In this document: in pieces, positions 6,447 to 7,206 of the stretch
How the letters are laid out: each line of letters begins with the position of its first letter
Position numbering within the stretch: the stretch's first letter is position 1
NCBI GenBank assembly: GCA_937915045.1
Contig: CALDNM010000186.1
Span: forward strand, 1-7,206
Length of the DNA stretch: 7,206 bases
Reading direction: 5' to 3'
Source: an uncultured Clostridia bacterium
GTDB taxonomy: Bacteria > Bacillota > Clostridia > Peptostreptococcales > Anaerovoracaceae
The notes under the pieces: generated by a model
What the model was told of the DNA's origin: nothing
The model's database searches: none
Seen by the model: only the letters and a program-made list of their open reading frames with translations
Translations under genes and position numbers: made by a program

Positions 6447-6475
6447 TTGCTCCTTTTATTGGTATGTATTATACT
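6447..6475 (+). promoter_or_regulatory. Candidate promoter for the CdaR-type regulator gene
   Basis: TTGCTC (6447-6452) and TATACT (6470-6475) are separated by 17 bp on the plus strand. It would give a 5' untranslated leader of about 128 bases before the ATG at 6610. A second TATACT at 6566-6571 is closer to the gene but has no -35-like hexamer at a suitable distance. Confidence 0.4.
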
Positions 6476-6595
6476 ATGTCACATAACCTAATTCTATATT
6501 AAATAAGATGAAAATAGCGAGCATTTTATGTTACGTATAACAAAGATTTGTTTCTTCTTATGCATTATACTTTAAATATTCAAAAGAGTATGTCA

Positions 6596-6604
6596 AGGGA
6601 GGAG
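6596..6604 (+). promoter_or_regulatory. Strong ribosome binding site of the CdaR-type regulator gene
   Basis: AGGGAGGAG ends five bases before the ATG at 6610. The GGAGG core is six bases from the start, close to ideal, and fixes the start of a gene that has no stop codon within the window. Confidence 0.9.
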
Positions 6605-6609
6605 TTAAA

Positions 6610-7206
6610 ATGCATCTAAGTGAAAAGACAGCCGAAAAACTGCTGCGTGAAATAAGTGAAGTCATCGATTACGATATATATATTTCTGACGAGAACGGAT
6701 ATATCATTGCCAGCACAAACAAAGCAAGAGTAAATGAATATCATATTCCTTCGCATAAAGTAGTCACTGAAGGGCTTAATGAGCTTATCGTCAGAGAAGA
6801 AAATGAATATCCGGGCTGCAAGGTAGGTATCAACCTTCCGTTTACTATAAACGGACAAATAGCCGGCGTCATAGGTATCACAGGTCCGGTAGAAGAAGTC
6901 GAAGGCTACGGCAAGATCATAAAAAAAATCACCGAGATCCTTATGCAGCATATCGACGCAATGCAGGAGCAGAACACACTGGATCAGAACAGGATGTTCT
7001 TTATAAACTCCTGGCTTGCCGGTGAACTCAGCGACGAAGCGTACATTGAGGAAAATATTGCTTTCTACGGGCTTACTATCACAAGCCCTATGGTCGTTGC
7101 TGTTATAAAATGTAAAGCAGGATCGGCAGGCGTCCGTCAGTTCCTTGAATCAAGACTAACTGACCCTCATGTTGTCTGGTCGCTCAATTCAAACGATAAA
7201 AATATG
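6610..7206 (+). CDS. CdaR-family (sugar diacid type) transcriptional regulator, N-terminal part
   Basis: The 199 visible codons are open to the window end. Residues 1 to about 130 match the diacid-recognition domain seen in CdaR, the regulator of glucarate/galactarate/glycerate use: MHLSEKTAEKLLREI, then DYDIYISDENGYIIAST at 20-36, RVNEYH at 40-45, PGCKVGINLPFTINGQIAGVIGITG at 68-92, EEVEGYGKIIKKITEILM at 95-112. From about 145 (EENIAFYGLTITSPMVVAVIK) the middle GGDEF-like domain of PucR/CdaR proteins begins. The C-terminal PucR-type helix-turn-helix expected for DNA binding lies beyond the right edge, so integrity cannot be judged. Such proteins usually activate neighbouring genes for hydroxy- or sugar-acid uptake and breakdown, which would be to the right of this window. 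The ligand cannot be told from sequence. No functional link to the polymer genes on its left is evident. Confidence 0.88.
   Translation, partial: MHLSEKTAEKLLREISEVIDYDIYISDENGYIIASTNKARVNEYHIPSHKVVTEGLNELIVREENEYPGCKVGINLPFTINGQIAGVIGITGPVEEVEGYGKIIKKITEILMQHIDAMQEQNTLDQNRMFFINSWLAGELSDEAYIEENIAFYGLTITSPMVVAVIKCKAGSAGVRQFLESRLTDPHVVWSLNSNDKNM

Larger units (their letters stand above)
6218..6609. other. Gene-free AT-rich divergent intergenic region
   Basis: This 392-bp stretch between the leftward glycosyltransferase and the rightward CdaR-type regulator holds no convincing protein gene. It contains the leaderless promoter candidate, the leftward terminator, a 9-bp tandem repeat, a 10-bp palindrome GTTATATAAC (6330-6339), a small hairpin with GCAAC/GTTGC arms (6435-6450) and a candidate rightward promoter. 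A TATAAT on the minus strand (6473 down to 6468) lacks a -35 at the right distance. Short frames on either strand (10-20 codons) have no family signal. A small RNA ending at the 6241 terminator is possible. Confidence 0.7.

Noticed and set aside
6564..6596. TTGACA and TATAAT on the minus strand opposite the CdaR-type ribosome site
   Set aside because: Both hexamers are perfect but separated by 21 bp, too far for a standard sigma-A promoter, in DNA where such words arise often.
6616..6951. 111-codon minus-strand frame inside the CdaR-type gene
   Set aside because: It is a shadow of the plus-strand gene, which has a strong ribosome site and clear family motifs.

Overview
The window looks like chromosome from a low-GC Gram-positive bacterium of the Clostridia type. 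The grounds are an ftsE-ftsX pair with an unusual lysine/glutamate/alanine-rich FtsE tail, an LtaS-type phosphoglycerol transferase, a CDP-glycerol glycerophosphotransferase-family protein, Shine-Dalgarno sites of the AGGAGG kind, and a CdaR-family regulator. Family or genus cannot be fixed from this sequence. There is no sign of phage, insertion sequence, CRISPR array, tRNA or rRNA.

Layout from left to right. (1) Positions 1-1442, minus strand: ftsE followed by the first 120 codons of ftsX, joined by a TGATG stop/start overlap; ftsX runs off the left edge. (2) 1557-3572, minus strand: a membrane-anchored LTA synthase-like sulfatase-fold enzyme, pointing the same way as ftsEX and 114 bp upstream of it. 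(3) 3573-3669: a short divergent intergenic region with a good sigma-A-like promoter on the plus strand. (4) 3670-4791, plus strand: a glycerophosphotransferase-family protein. (5) 4784-6217, minus strand: a family-2 glycosyltransferase whose 3' end overlaps the previous gene tail-to-tail by 8 bp. (6) 6218-6609: a 392-bp AT-rich region with no convincing gene, containing a leftward rho-independent terminator, a putative leaderless promoter for the glycosyltransferase, a 9-bp tandem repeat and a candidate rightward promoter. (7) 6610-7206, plus strand: the N-terminal 199 codons of a CdaR/sugar-diacid-type regulator, cut by the right edge.

The genes at 1557-6217 form a small cell-surface polymer neighbourhood: one enzyme that moves glycerol phosphate from phosphatidylglycerol outside the membrane, one relative of enzymes that move it from CDP-glycerol inside, and a sugar transferase. 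They share a theme but not one operon, because they lie in divergent and convergent orientations. FtsEX links the left side to peptidoglycan hydrolysis during division.

Points most worth a second look are: the glycosyltransferase appears to carry a second, degenerate GT-A domain; the glycerophosphotransferase homologue has Pro-Pro where the family normally has the Trp-His motif; FtsE has a tail of about 130 residues; and the glycosyltransferase start looks leaderless, immediately behind a terminator. I did not find a clearly new multi-gene system.
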